This document shows, one piece after another, positions 26,401 to 33,506 of a DNA stretch of 40,350 nucleotides. The notes under the pieces were generated by a model. It saw only the letters and a program-made list of their open reading frames with translations. It did not search any database and was not told where the DNA came from. Position numbers and translations under genes: made by a program. Within the stretch, counting starts at the first letter, position 1. Every line of letters begins with the position of its first letter. The stretch is from Candidatus Abzuiibacterium crystallinum (GTDB lineage: Bacteria > Omnitrophota > Omnitrophia > Omnitrophales > Abzuiibacteriaceae), in assembly GCA_002787155.1 (NCBI GenBank), contig PCVY01000045.1:1-40350 (forward strand), written 5' to 3'.

Positions 26401-27970
26401 GGCGACATTTTCTGAAGAACTGAGGCGGGAATGGGAACGATTGGCTGATGAAGGCAAAACGACGCGTTGGCCTGATTTTCAGAATCCGATCAAGATTGGT
26501 AAGTTTGAAGCGGTTATTAATCCCCACGGCTTTGCGGAAGCCCCAAAATGGAAAGGTCTAAAACCTGTCCGGGAAATTCGTGTGGAGGACTTTAATTTTT
26601 ACAAGATAAAAGGCCTTGTTAAGATCTTTGAGCGGCTGCATTTTTTTGGTTCCGACTACTTCGTGATGCCGGATAAAAATCCAACTATGAGGCATCATTC
26701 ATTAATGGTTTCAAGCGAAGTAAGGCCCAACACCCTGACGCAGGGTGATATTCAAACCGCGTTATTGATAACGGCACATCATCCAGATCTGAAATTTCTT
26801 CAAAACACAGAAGCATACACCGCTAATCATTTTCACATGCACATCACCACCCAGGAATTCCCATTTGAGAGATTGGGTCAAGTTAGAGAAAAAGTTCTCG
26901 GAATTAAGAATGGGGTCACGGTCTCAACTTTATCAGAGTGGCCGCTCACCAACGTCAATTTTCGAGGAGATGATCTGAATCGAGTCACGGAAGAAGCCTC
27001 GCAGCTGATTGATGTCTTGAAAGCGGAAAAAGTAATTCCCCATTGGACTTTTGTTCGGAATGGGCAAGTAACTGTTTTTATTGGCAATCAAACACCTCAG
27101 CCAATTGCTGAAGTGGGTGACGTTTTGGGACAATATCACACATTTCACGCGCTTGGAACGGTAGGCGTATTGATGCTTGAAGCGGAAAAGAATGAAGGTG
27201 GTCAAACAAGGGAAAATGAAAAGATTAAGGAGATTCTAGGCAAGCTGACGGAGCGTAATATTGAACAAGCATTTCAATTGAAAAGCCTGAGTGATGAGGC
27301 GTTTGCGACGTTACTTCAGAAAATCGGTCTCCCGTCAACGCCACGTTCGGAATTACGGACCCAAGGTTTTATTGATTCTCTTAATCCAGCATTCGCTTCT
27401 GCTGCAAGCGTAGCAGATGAAGTAGTGCTTGCTTCATCGGTAACGGGCGCAGTGGAATCGCTTGTTAACCCGGGAGCCCGCTCAGAACTGAGAAAGTTCT
27501 TTGCTGTTGATCAGTCAGTTCCTGCCGAAGGCACACGCTTTTCAGTCTTTGGACATTCGCTTTTTAATCAAGCACTTCCGGCGATGGCGGCTTACGCCAT
27601 TGACCAGAATCAGCCGATGGCAGTGGTCTATGCGACTCGATCTGAGCTGCGTGAGATTGAGCGATTGAATGCGCAAGTGGGAGTTCTGGCCTTACCAAAT
27701 GGGCTTCAAGTCGATCCTCTTATTCCCGCTGCTAGTCCGCGTGAAGCGGTTCAAAAACTCAGGCGTTTGACAGCGCGCGCGGGTATTTTAGCGCGTTACA
27801 TTTATTACACTTTACTTGAAAAAGATGCTGATAGAGTCAAAGATGCTTTTCAAGAAGTGAGAGTGTTCTCGCGTCAAGAGTTCGATACCTTTATTCATAG
27901 CGTGGCCGGGCTAGCCAAGCATCTTCACAGTTTTCAAAAAACCCTCAACCGGATTGCCGAAGCTGCTTAG
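23426..27970 (+). CDS. Exported multidomain protein: glycoamylase/GH144-like region, beta-sandwiches, HIT/GalT-like domain
   Basis: 1,514 residues, with AGAGGG 6 nt before the ATG. Residues 1-30 are a signal peptide ending Ala-Tyr-Ser. A linker leads to RSELR (99-103), directly followed by a second signal-like stretch, SWRDLLLLGMTGAIGFFPLAC (109-129), whose Cys129 sits as in a lipoprotein. After a Ser/Ala/Glu/Pro linker, residues about 170-620 resemble alpha-toroid glycoamylase/GH144-type domains (GYMFDIETG, a SKESLHVAILAM helix, GGFLPWF, VPSLDNGEWVWSLY at 328-341). Residues 640-960 look like one or two beta-sandwiches. KSELR (970-974) opens a HIT/GalT-superfamily domain (about 990-1290) with NHFHMHI (His1135, 1137, 1139), closest to GDP-hexose phosphorylases (VTC2/GDPGP). 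RSELR at 1307-1311, 1352-1356 and 1405-1409 marks the C-terminal modules. The HIT motif is clear; the GH family is tentative. Likely role: periplasmic glycan trimming beside the upstream synthase-like giant. Confidence 0.85.
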   Translation: MLMRSKQFFFKAISLVAVLSFTFTSTAAYSDITFRDLDLDQDLISHMRPMSIENTGPAWLEGLLPRTTTVTNRKPQVTRSSLSDEGAKKDLATQKLLNRSELRTQRGVSWRDLLLLGMTGAIGFFPLACKKKAEENHQAATSKESAESVVTETPAEIPTASAETPAAPSSYRFAPKYSLKSLVSDTSLRDAFLKEFLYWDGKFHQAGVAYNEKSGITYDGYMFDIETGQLVGGPHNWSAASKESLHVAILAMAISGNEQAKMFVSPDNPGKAEEIALDLLTKKIASYEKFNREYPGFGGFLPWFLVFDEGLKPTENPKKAEYDWSHRVPSLDNGEWVWSLYLAYHTLASAGYQALSVQYKDYFDLLAKNVVTVFYEGDGKVRAETTLVDNQATPRPRNYGNEKSSYYLDDPYEGELMVFFMTLFGQWSNSNDIDRMWELKRKKLVSASYKTPEGHLTIQRGHWFSAHEQWKYLVLPYTSIPIARDIFLNGEKARTWYSHTHNIPGLFASTYNVVTDHSAPLYLSALGIPELAAQAKVQQNVVAPYASFPVILAARESGAVGIGEAWLALMLQGPRMQNSYGSTESISVQGTAISPIITWDTKGLVALALMGGISEPIQKALQEDGKFDAFSQIVEREHRLAFPRVEGEEIGFAEPASTIPHRLREFDASAGTSKVDVLLGTNFDGEGWLQMEHRFVRGKSLSLPKGPGYVWNRITNVNLQENPILDFEVKSDRERGWFFLEVKNTDDQSITALPIVIYLKGTNGAVKHFSIDLREQGFARENLKGAFVSFADPTSSLEFRFMRFMPSRPRGRVGVLSFDGRRFIEGGKNQFDSSNLLTQINFRIGDLSEFSHDRNLQVEGWHGWVWASTPPIDIGKKHYLILKVRTNAQISSFMEFKNQKSKPIIGGANLGGIKMPLNIPNTHGSTKTLVIDLSNHFMEVADKTATIIAFSNFSSLLEIESIQFSEIKPKSELRSVAYTTSSFSDQDSPVKLATFSEELRREWERLADEGKTTRWPDFQNPIKIGKFEAVINPHGFAEAPKWKGLKPVREIRVEDFNFYKIKGLVKIFERLHFFGSDYFVMPDKNPTMRHHSLMVSSEVRPNTLTQGDIQTALLITAHHPDLKFLQNTEAYTANHFHMHITTQEFPFERLGQVREKVLGIKNGVTVSTLSEWPLTNVNFRGDDLNRVTEEASQLIDVLKAEKVIPHWTFVRNGQVTVFIGNQTPQPIAEVGDVLGQYHTFHALGTVGVLMLEAEKNEGGQTRENEKIKEILGKLTERNIEQAFQLKSLSDEAFATLLQKIGLPSTPRSELRTQGFIDSLNPAFASAASVADEVVLASSVTGAVESLVNPGARSELRKFFAVDQSVPAEGTRFSVFGHSLFNQALPAMAAYAIDQNQPMAVVYATRSELREIERLNAQVGVLALPNGLQVDPLIPAASPREAVQKLRRLTARAGILARYIYYTLLEKDADRVKDAFQEVRVFSRQEFDTFIHSVAGLAKHLHSFQKTLNRIAEAA

Positions 27971-28042
27971 TATGGGTTTTAAGGATAGAGTTGTGGTGAT
28001 GACCAATTAAAACCTCCGCGTGTATATTTCTAATTTGAATCG

Positions 28043-28093
28043 ATGATCCAAACGGTTCGTTCCGAACTTCGTTTGCCTACTATTCAATTATAG
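28043..28093 (+). other. 16-codon mini-ORF encoding an isolated RSELR motif
   Basis: In the gap between two large genes, ATG at 28043 opens MIQTVRSELRLPTIQL and stops at 28091-28093. RSELR is encoded by 28058-28072. There is no Shine-Dalgarno sequence upstream, so translation is doubtful. It may be a remnant of a deleted C-terminal RSELR module, a very short peptide, or a trace of how the motif spreads. Chance occurrence in this gap is unlikely, about 1 in 1,000 if all codons are equally likely. Confidence 0.45.
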
Positions 28094-28114
28094 TACTGTA
28101 TAGTACTATATAGT
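28089..28114. promoter_or_regulatory. TATAGTACTR tandem repeats containing the shared TAGTACTGTATAGT motif
   Basis: TATAGTACTG (28089-28098) and TATAGTACTA (28099-28108) are tandem 10-bp repeats, followed by a partial third copy, TATAGT. Bases 28091-28104 (TAGTACTGTATAGT) match 13 of 14 bases of the motif at 23303-23316. The 10-bp period equals one helical turn, as in repeated regulator half-sites. Confidence 0.45.
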
Positions 28115-28144
28115 TATTTTTATACATATTTATAAACCTTTTAT

Positions 28145-28173
28145 TTGCAAAACAGCGGATTGGATGCTATATT
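28145..28173 (+). promoter_or_regulatory. Sigma70-like promoter upstream of 28216
   Basis: TTGCAA (28145-28150), a 17-bp spacer, then TATATT (28168-28173). Transcription would begin near 28180, about 35 nt before the ATG. GAGGAG (28197-28202) lies within the leader. Confidence 0.5.
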
Positions 28174-28215
28174 CTTTCCTATATAAGGAAGTTGACGAGG
28201 AGTACAAAAAATTCC

Positions 28216-31200
28216 ATGCGTTTAAATGTTCTAACCAATAAAATTATAGCGCTGGTGTCCGTTAGTACCTTGGTTTGGACGAATATGCTTGCTTATTCTG
28301 AGATAAACACCAGCCAAATGCCCGCCGATTTAACAGCTAACACCAGGACCAAATCAGTTTATTCGGCAGGCTTAGCGTCCTTATACCTTGGCGTGCATGC
28401 CCCTGACGCAGCATTAAGCACAGAAGTTGCGCACTCAGAACTTCGATCTTCCCGCTCAAGCCACAGAATTCCTGTTTTTAACGCAGTGCAGCTTCAATTG
28501 ATCGAAGACTCCCTTAATTTATTACCCCATCGAAAAGAAGATGACTACGTCGTTGATGTCAGAGACATTCCGATTATAAAAGAGGTTTTGAAAGTGCACA
28601 AATGGGGTGAGGTTCAAAGAGAATTAGATCCATTGTTTTTAGAGCTAGGTTTTGTGCCGTCTACGGATCCTTATCGCTATCGCCGAAGTCAAAAAGAAGA
28701 TACGCCGGGAGTGCTTATTTTGGGCTTGGACGAAACTGCTTTAGGAATCATGGAAGCCCACCGAATAAAAGGTGCAAACGTGGTTGGCTATGATTCCAGT
28801 CCTGAGAACATGCGGGCGTTGGAACAACTATGGCAAACCAGGGCGCGTCCTATCACAGAAGGAATCGAGTTTTCAAGCACATCAACAACTCTTTTTAGTT
28901 TATTGAACTGGAAAGGTAAAAATGGAAATCTCACCAGAGCTGTGATTCAGAGTGATGTCATTATTTTAAATTTAGATCCCGCTAAATTTAACTCGGTGAC
29001 TCAATATGAGGAGCGTGTTTGGGAAATGGTCGCACAGTTGGCGCAGGCGCTTACGGCGGCACAGGAAAAAGGTCACAACGAATTCAAAACCATTATATTT
29101 AAAAGTATTGTACCGCTGAAAGATGAGAAAACGGCTTTCATCCGGCATATTGATAATCGTCTGCGCATTGCATACAAAGAATTTGAAGTTATTTACCAAT
29201 TATCCATCACGCCTCGCGAACCCTCGACCGATCAAATGAAAGATGAAAAAGTTATTTTTGGCACTTTAGACGGGAAGCCGCCGGGCGGCCGGTGGGCGCT
29301 TGAATCTCTTTACGATTTTTCTAAAGCAACCATCACACAGGCTAGAGATGTTGAAGCAGCTCAATATTTTATTTTGCTGTATTTGGCCGGCAAAATGTCA
29401 GCTTTTAATTCGTTGGAACAGCTGGCAGTTCAAATCGGCGCAGATGCAAATGCTTACCGATTGGGCGCGGGTTTAGACAGCAGACATAAAACCAACCATA
29501 CACGCGGCAGTCTCGGTTTCAGCGGCTGGCCGCTTCGGGTCGCTAAAGAATTTTTAGCACGGGCGGAAGAAGCTCAAGTTGAACAAAAGGATAGCGAGGG
29601 GAGATTTGCGTTTGAACAACTGCAAAAAATCATTCAAAGCATCTTAAGCGTTAACGAAACACAAGTGAGACGGATGCAGGACCTTATCCGCCGGCACATG
29701 CCGCGTTTTACAGTTCATACCCAGCGTCCTCTAGAAGGCCGGCATGTTGTCATTCTTGGTGTGGCCAATAAGCCAGACGGTAAATACGTCACAGATTCTC
29801 CCGTGCTTGAAATGATTAAATTTTTCAAAAGAGAAGGCGTGCGGGAGCTCACTATTTTTGACCCCCACGTTGACCAAGAGAGTTTTACAGCCTGGTATGA
29901 AGCTCAAAAGCAGTTAGATCGCAGTTATGAGGGGATGTTAAAAAGTGTTCGATTCATTAGAGACTCCGGCAGATTAAACAGGCAATTAGGACGAGCCTCT
30001 ATGGTATTAATTGGGATGGCGCACCCGGAAATTGAAGCGCTTAACCCAGAATTTCTTGCAAACACTCTCAAGCGGACTAACGGACCATCCGCTCCTGTTT
30101 TTGACGGGTGGAATATTTATGGTGTTCAGCCTGATGGCAGACGGCCCGATGAGAAGACGCTCTTTTCGCTGAAAGCTGTTCAAGAATCCGAACTGAACTA
30201 TATTCCCTTAAGCCGCCAACCGGTGGGCCCCGCATTTCAAAGCGAAACGTCATTTTTTACCAGGCTTTACGAAAGTGCCAGTGAAGTCAAGCAGGTCATC
30301 CAGGGTGATCAAGCTGATGCGGACAGCGTTTTGAGGCCTGCAGAATTTCTAAAACCTTCTTTGCGGGTGGCGGTCATCGGCGGCGGCTATGTGGGATTGG
30401 TTCAGGCGCTTAAGTTTGCAGAAGACGGACATCAGGTAACGGTAGCGGATATTTCATCCGAGAAAATAGAGGCGCTTAACCGAGGTGAAGTGCCCATTTA
30501 TGAACCGGGACTCGATGAATTATTGAGGAAACATCGCGGCAAAAACATCTCTTTTACGACTGATATAAAAGCCGCCATGCGCAATGCCCAAGGAATTTTT
30601 GTTGCAGTCGGCACGCCTTCGGATTCGGACGGTTCGATTGATCTCAAATACATCGTAGGTGATAATTCAGATGGGCGTTTGCAGGTTTCGCAAAACCACA
30701 GGGTCAATTCGGTCATTCGAGATGTTGGAGAATTAATTACTCAGCTCAAGGCGGAACAGGGAGCATTGAAACCCGATGATAAGAAGATTGTTGTGATCAA
30801 ATCAACAGTAACGCCGGATGTGTTTGACAAAGCGAAAAGAGTTTTATCATCATCATTTAATTTGGAGCCCGGTGTTGATTATTATTTTGGTAGTAATCCC
30901 GAATTTTTAAAAGAAGGTTCAGCCTTGGAAGATGTGTTATATCCGGATCGCATTGTTTATGGGGTTGACCCGGCCATGAGCCCGGAAGCCATTCAGCACG
31001 TGGAAAGTTTTTTACTAAGCCTCAGTTATCCGCATTTGGAAAATTTAGACCGTGAACGAAAAGCAAACTTAAGATCAGTGCCGCCGGTGCGCGTGCTGGT
31101 GACAGATATCCGATCGGCACCGCTTGCCAAATACATGGCAAACGGTAAATTGGCATTTGATATTTCATTGGCAAATATTTTAGCCCCCGTTGCGGCGTTT

Positions 31201-32586
31201 TACGGCGCTTCTTATGTCGAGATTTCTAAAATCATGCGTGCGCATCCGCGTATTTCGGCCAAAACCTTTCTGGAAGAGGGCTGCGGTTATGGCGGCTCCT
31301 GTTTCCCGAAGGATCAGAGAGCCATCACCAGTTTTATGAGAAAAAATGGCGTCAATCCCGAATTATTGGAATCTGCTGACACGATTAATGAGTACGTCAA
31401 AAGCCATGCTTTCGTTGGTTTTGCTGTGGAATCCATTACCGGCCGCCGATGGAACCGCACATTAACTGCCAAACCGCTTGATGATATGCAAATTGCAGTT
31501 TGGGGACTTGCTTTTAAATCCGAAACGGATGATGTCCGCGAATCGCCCGCTTTTAGCGTGATTCATGGCCTCATCAAAGCCGGCGCACGCGTGATTGCGC
31601 ACGACCCAAATCATGGCGCTCGGAAAAACTTTGTGCAATCAATTGGCCGCTGGAAAAGCGAAGTCGATCAACATAAACGAGAAGTGCTGCAGGCGCTCGA
31701 AGAAGCTTCAGAGACTCAAAAATTGGTCATTGTGGAAAATCCTCATGAAGCAACGCGCGGAAGTGATGCATTGGTCATATTGACCGATTGGAAGCAATAT
31801 CAAGTCAGACACGAAACAGCCAGACCAGACGGCATTGATTATAAGCGTGTTTACGACGACTTGACTCCTCGGCCAGACGGAGTACCGATTGTAGCAGGTA
31901 GGCGTATTCAGCGTTTGATTCATCCGTCTGAGTTAGCCGAAATAGGTTTTGATGTTTTTATGGTGGGGCAGCCAACCGTCAGAGCAAGGCGTTCCGAATT
32001 GCGGTTTCATATGTTAACAATTCCACCGCCGGCCAATTTAGCAGCCATGGGTGTTTTGATGGATCTCGCTCATCAAACCGGAGAACAAGTTCCTGCCGGG
32101 AAAGCGAGAGAAACGATGAATCAAATTTTTGGATTGGTCAATACAACAGATACGACAGGTGTGCTAGTGACTTATCAGGCATTGACAGCTGGTTCCGGCA
32201 TCCATGTCACCACACCTGTCTTATTAGCCTTGAGACGCTTTGCCGAAGTTTCGGGTCATCGGATTGCTGTTTTGATATCAGATGATAATATTTTAGGGCG
32301 TTTGATTGACGAAAACGTGAATGCACACTTACCGCCCGAAAAACAAGTCATTAAAGCCAAAGGCTATGAGGCGGCCAAAACAGAATTACACGCCGAGGGT
32401 GTAAGCGCTGTCCATGTGATTGCTTCACAAGATGAAAGTCATGGACCGCAAAATGCACTGCTTAGACGAATCGGGGATTCCGTTCAATTTATCAGTACAC
32501 AAGACGGTTTGTTCAGCGCATTGGGTATTACCAGGGAACTCGCCGACTCGTTTCGCTCAGAGCTTAAACTCGCTTATTCAGCGTAA
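28216..32586 (+). CDS. Tandem UDP-glucose/GDP-mannose dehydrogenase family protein with export-type N-terminus
   Basis: 1,456 residues from the ATG. A TTG at 28192 would add 8 residues, but its AGGA lies only 2 nt away, whereas GAGGAG precedes the ATG by 13 nt. Residues about 5-28 form a signal-peptide-like helix ending Leu-Ala-Tyr-Ser. HSELR (73-77) opens the enzyme part. Unit 1 (about 165-630) keeps the fold's landmarks (LGLDETALGI, FKSIVPL, a late LGVANKPDGKYVTDSPVLEM) but has GFSGWPLRV (434-442) where the catalytic Cys and Lys should be, so it is probably inactive. Unit 2 (about 715-1245) has GGGYVG (722-727), GTPSDSDGS, KSTV, NPEFLKEGSA, GYGGSCFPKD with Cys1029, and LAFKSETDDVRESPA. It should make UDP-glucuronate or a similar sugar acid with NAD. 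RSELR (1259-1263) starts a C-terminal alpha/beta module, and the chain ends with RSELK near the C-terminus. An export signal on an NAD enzyme is odd. Confidence 0.88.
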   Translation: MRLNVLTNKIIALVSVSTLVWTNMLAYSEINTSQMPADLTANTRTKSVYSAGLASLYLGVHAPDAALSTEVAHSELRSSRSSHRIPVFNAVQLQLIEDSLNLLPHRKEDDYVVDVRDIPIIKEVLKVHKWGEVQRELDPLFLELGFVPSTDPYRYRRSQKEDTPGVLILGLDETALGIMEAHRIKGANVVGYDSSPENMRALEQLWQTRARPITEGIEFSSTSTTLFSLLNWKGKNGNLTRAVIQSDVIILNLDPAKFNSVTQYEERVWEMVAQLAQALTAAQEKGHNEFKTIIFKSIVPLKDEKTAFIRHIDNRLRIAYKEFEVIYQLSITPREPSTDQMKDEKVIFGTLDGKPPGGRWALESLYDFSKATITQARDVEAAQYFILLYLAGKMSAFNSLEQLAVQIGADANAYRLGAGLDSRHKTNHTRGSLGFSGWPLRVAKEFLARAEEAQVEQKDSEGRFAFEQLQKIIQSILSVNETQVRRMQDLIRRHMPRFTVHTQRPLEGRHVVILGVANKPDGKYVTDSPVLEMIKFFKREGVRELTIFDPHVDQESFTAWYEAQKQLDRSYEGMLKSVRFIRDSGRLNRQLGRASMVLIGMAHPEIEALNPEFLANTLKRTNGPSAPVFDGWNIYGVQPDGRRPDEKTLFSLKAVQESELNYIPLSRQPVGPAFQSETSFFTRLYESASEVKQVIQGDQADADSVLRPAEFLKPSLRVAVIGGGYVGLVQALKFAEDGHQVTVADISSEKIEALNRGEVPIYEPGLDELLRKHRGKNISFTTDIKAAMRNAQGIFVAVGTPSDSDGSIDLKYIVGDNSDGRLQVSQNHRVNSVIRDVGELITQLKAEQGALKPDDKKIVVIKSTVTPDVFDKAKRVLSSSFNLEPGVDYYFGSNPEFLKEGSALEDVLYPDRIVYGVDPAMSPEAIQHVESFLLSLSYPHLENLDRERKANLRSVPPVRVLVTDIRSAPLAKYMANGKLAFDISLANILAPVAAFYGASYVEISKIMRAHPRISAKTFLEEGCGYGGSCFPKDQRAITSFMRKNGVNPELLESADTINEYVKSHAFVGFAVESITGRRWNRTLTAKPLDDMQIAVWGLAFKSETDDVRESPAFSVIHGLIKAGARVIAHDPNHGARKNFVQSIGRWKSEVDQHKREVLQALEEASETQKLVIVENPHEATRGSDALVILTDWKQYQVRHETARPDGIDYKRVYDDLTPRPDGVPIVAGRRIQRLIHPSELAEIGFDVFMVGQPTVRARRSELRFHMLTIPPPANLAAMGVLMDLAHQTGEQVPAGKARETMNQIFGLVNTTDTTGVLVTYQALTAGSGIHVTTPVLLALRRFAEVSGHRIAVLISDDNILGRLIDENVNAHLPPEKQVIKAKGYEAAKTELHAEGVSAVHVIASQDESHGPQNALLRRIGDSVQFISTQDGLFSALGITRELADSFRSELKLAYSA

Positions 32587-32686
32587 TATCAAATGGCGTT
32601 TTCTTGACCGCTCGGAAAAGGTTTGATACCGCTTAATCTTTTTCTTCCGTAGTCGATAAAAGGTATGGTAAACTAAAAAGGTCACC

Positions 32687-33271
32687 ATGACGCAGCCCGA
32701 CTCAAAAATCAAACCGTTGTCCGAACGTCGTTCAGTCAAAAATATTATCATTCACCGCCCGATGCAGCGTGAGTTTACACTCATTGCGATTGCGCTGATG
32801 ATGATTTCTGCAGTCATGGTTAATTTTCTCATTCAATATACGCTGAACGAAGTTATCTCAAATAATATCAGCGGATTTGGGAGAGTGGGTGGCTACAACA
32901 TTCTTTCGGATGTCAGTTTTGATTTAATTGTCCGCGTCACTCTTGTCATGTTTGTTACCATTCTGACAGTTGCCCTGTTTGGTATTTTCTTCCTTCATCG
33001 TGTCGCAGGCCCTGTATATCGGTTTCATCAGATTTTCTTGCAAATGAGCCGGAGAGGTGAAATCCCGCAAGATGTTGCCCTTCGCCAAAAAGATTTCTTT
33101 AAAGATACGGCGACAGAACTGAACTCAGTTTTCAAAACCCTTCGCCAACGCCGTTCCGTTATCCGGCAGGCCGAAGAGCAGATGGAAGCGTTATCCCGCA
33201 TTCAAAACCCCGCCGAAATACAACAACGCATTAAAGAAATTCAAAAGATTTTACGCGAAGCCAGTCTTTAA
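32687..33271 (+). CDS. Two-helix membrane protein with HAMP-like segment
   Basis: 194 residues, start supported by AAAAGG 5 nt before the ATG. Membrane helices at about 30-53 and 84-107 flank a short external loop of about 30 residues. After helix 2, HRVAGPVYRFHQIFLQM begins a HAMP-like linker with the HRxAGPxYR signature seen in small HAMP proteins of many Gram-negative bacteria. A coiled coil rich in Gln/Glu ends the protein. There is no kinase, methyl-accepting or cyclase output domain, so it probably acts by interaction, as a small sensor or membrane-stress partner. It stands between the giant-protein locus and the nusA operon, with no clear tie to either. A weak -10 (TATGGT, 32664-32669) lies just upstream. 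Confidence 0.8.
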   Translation: MTQPDSKIKPLSERRSVKNIIIHRPMQREFTLIAIALMMISAVMVNFLIQYTLNEVISNNISGFGRVGGYNILSDVSFDLIVRVTLVMFVTILTVALFGIFFLHRVAGPVYRFHQIFLQMSRRGEIPQDVALRQKDFFKDTATELNSVFKTLRQRRSVIRQAEEQMEALSRIQNPAEIQQRIKEIQKILREASL

Positions 33272-33317
33272 AAAACCAACGGAGCAATCCTGTGATGTAC
33301 TGACATGGAATTTAACT

Positions 33318-33332
33318 GTGCCAATTTGGCAC
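33318..33332. promoter_or_regulatory. Perfect 15-bp inverted repeat, operator-like
   Basis: GTGCCAATTTGGCAC is a 7-bp inverted repeat around one central base. It lies about 60 bp upstream of the -35 box of the nusA operon and about 45 bp after the HAMP-like gene. There is no T-run, so a terminator role is unlikely; a dimeric regulator site is possible. Confidence 0.35.
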
Positions 33333-33391
33333 GAATTTAGTAGGTCTCATCGGTCATAAAAAACCTGCCATCTAAAAACTGATCATGCTAG

Positions 33392-33419
33392 TTGACTAAA
33401 GAAGTAAAGCGAGTATAAT
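33392..33419 (+). promoter_or_regulatory. Strong sigma70-like promoter of the nusA operon
   Basis: TTGACT (33392-33397), a 16-bp spacer, then exact TATAAT (33414-33419). This is the best promoter match in the window. The start point near 33426 gives a leader of about 80 nt before nusA, including the hairpin at 33444-33473. Confidence 0.7.
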
Positions 33420-33443
33420 AATACTACATTTTTGGAATTGCTT

Positions 33444-33473
33444 AAAAAGTGGGCTTTGTGCCCACTTTTTTTT
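33444..33473 (+). terminator. Rho-independent terminator / attenuator in the nusA leader
   Basis: AAAAAGTGGGC (33444-33454), loop TTTGT, then GCCCACTTTTT (33460-33470) running into three more Ts. The stem is a perfect 11 bp. It lies between the predicted start of transcription (about 33426) and the nusA ATG (33507), so most transcripts would end after about 45 nt unless the hairpin is bypassed. NusA binds RNA polymerase at such hairpins, so autoregulation by attenuation is likely. It may also stop read-through from upstream. Confidence 0.75.
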
Positions 33474-33506
33474 GTTTCGAATGCTAAGCAGGGAGATAGA
33501 GATCAT

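Noticed and set aside
28058-28072. RSELR as a palindromic DNA insertion like the Rickettsia elements
   Set aside because: The copies share no extended DNA identity and use different synonymous codons, so recent spread of one DNA element does not explain them.
32587-32640. Inverted repeat TATCAAA...TTTGATA after the dehydrogenase gene, followed by T-rich DNA
   Set aside because: Only 7 bp with a 28-nt loop, too weak for an intrinsic terminator.
33432-33506. Upstream ATG extension of nusA
   Set aside because: It overlaps the leader hairpin, lacks a ribosome binding site and encodes residues unlike any NusA N-terminus; ATG 33507 fits better.
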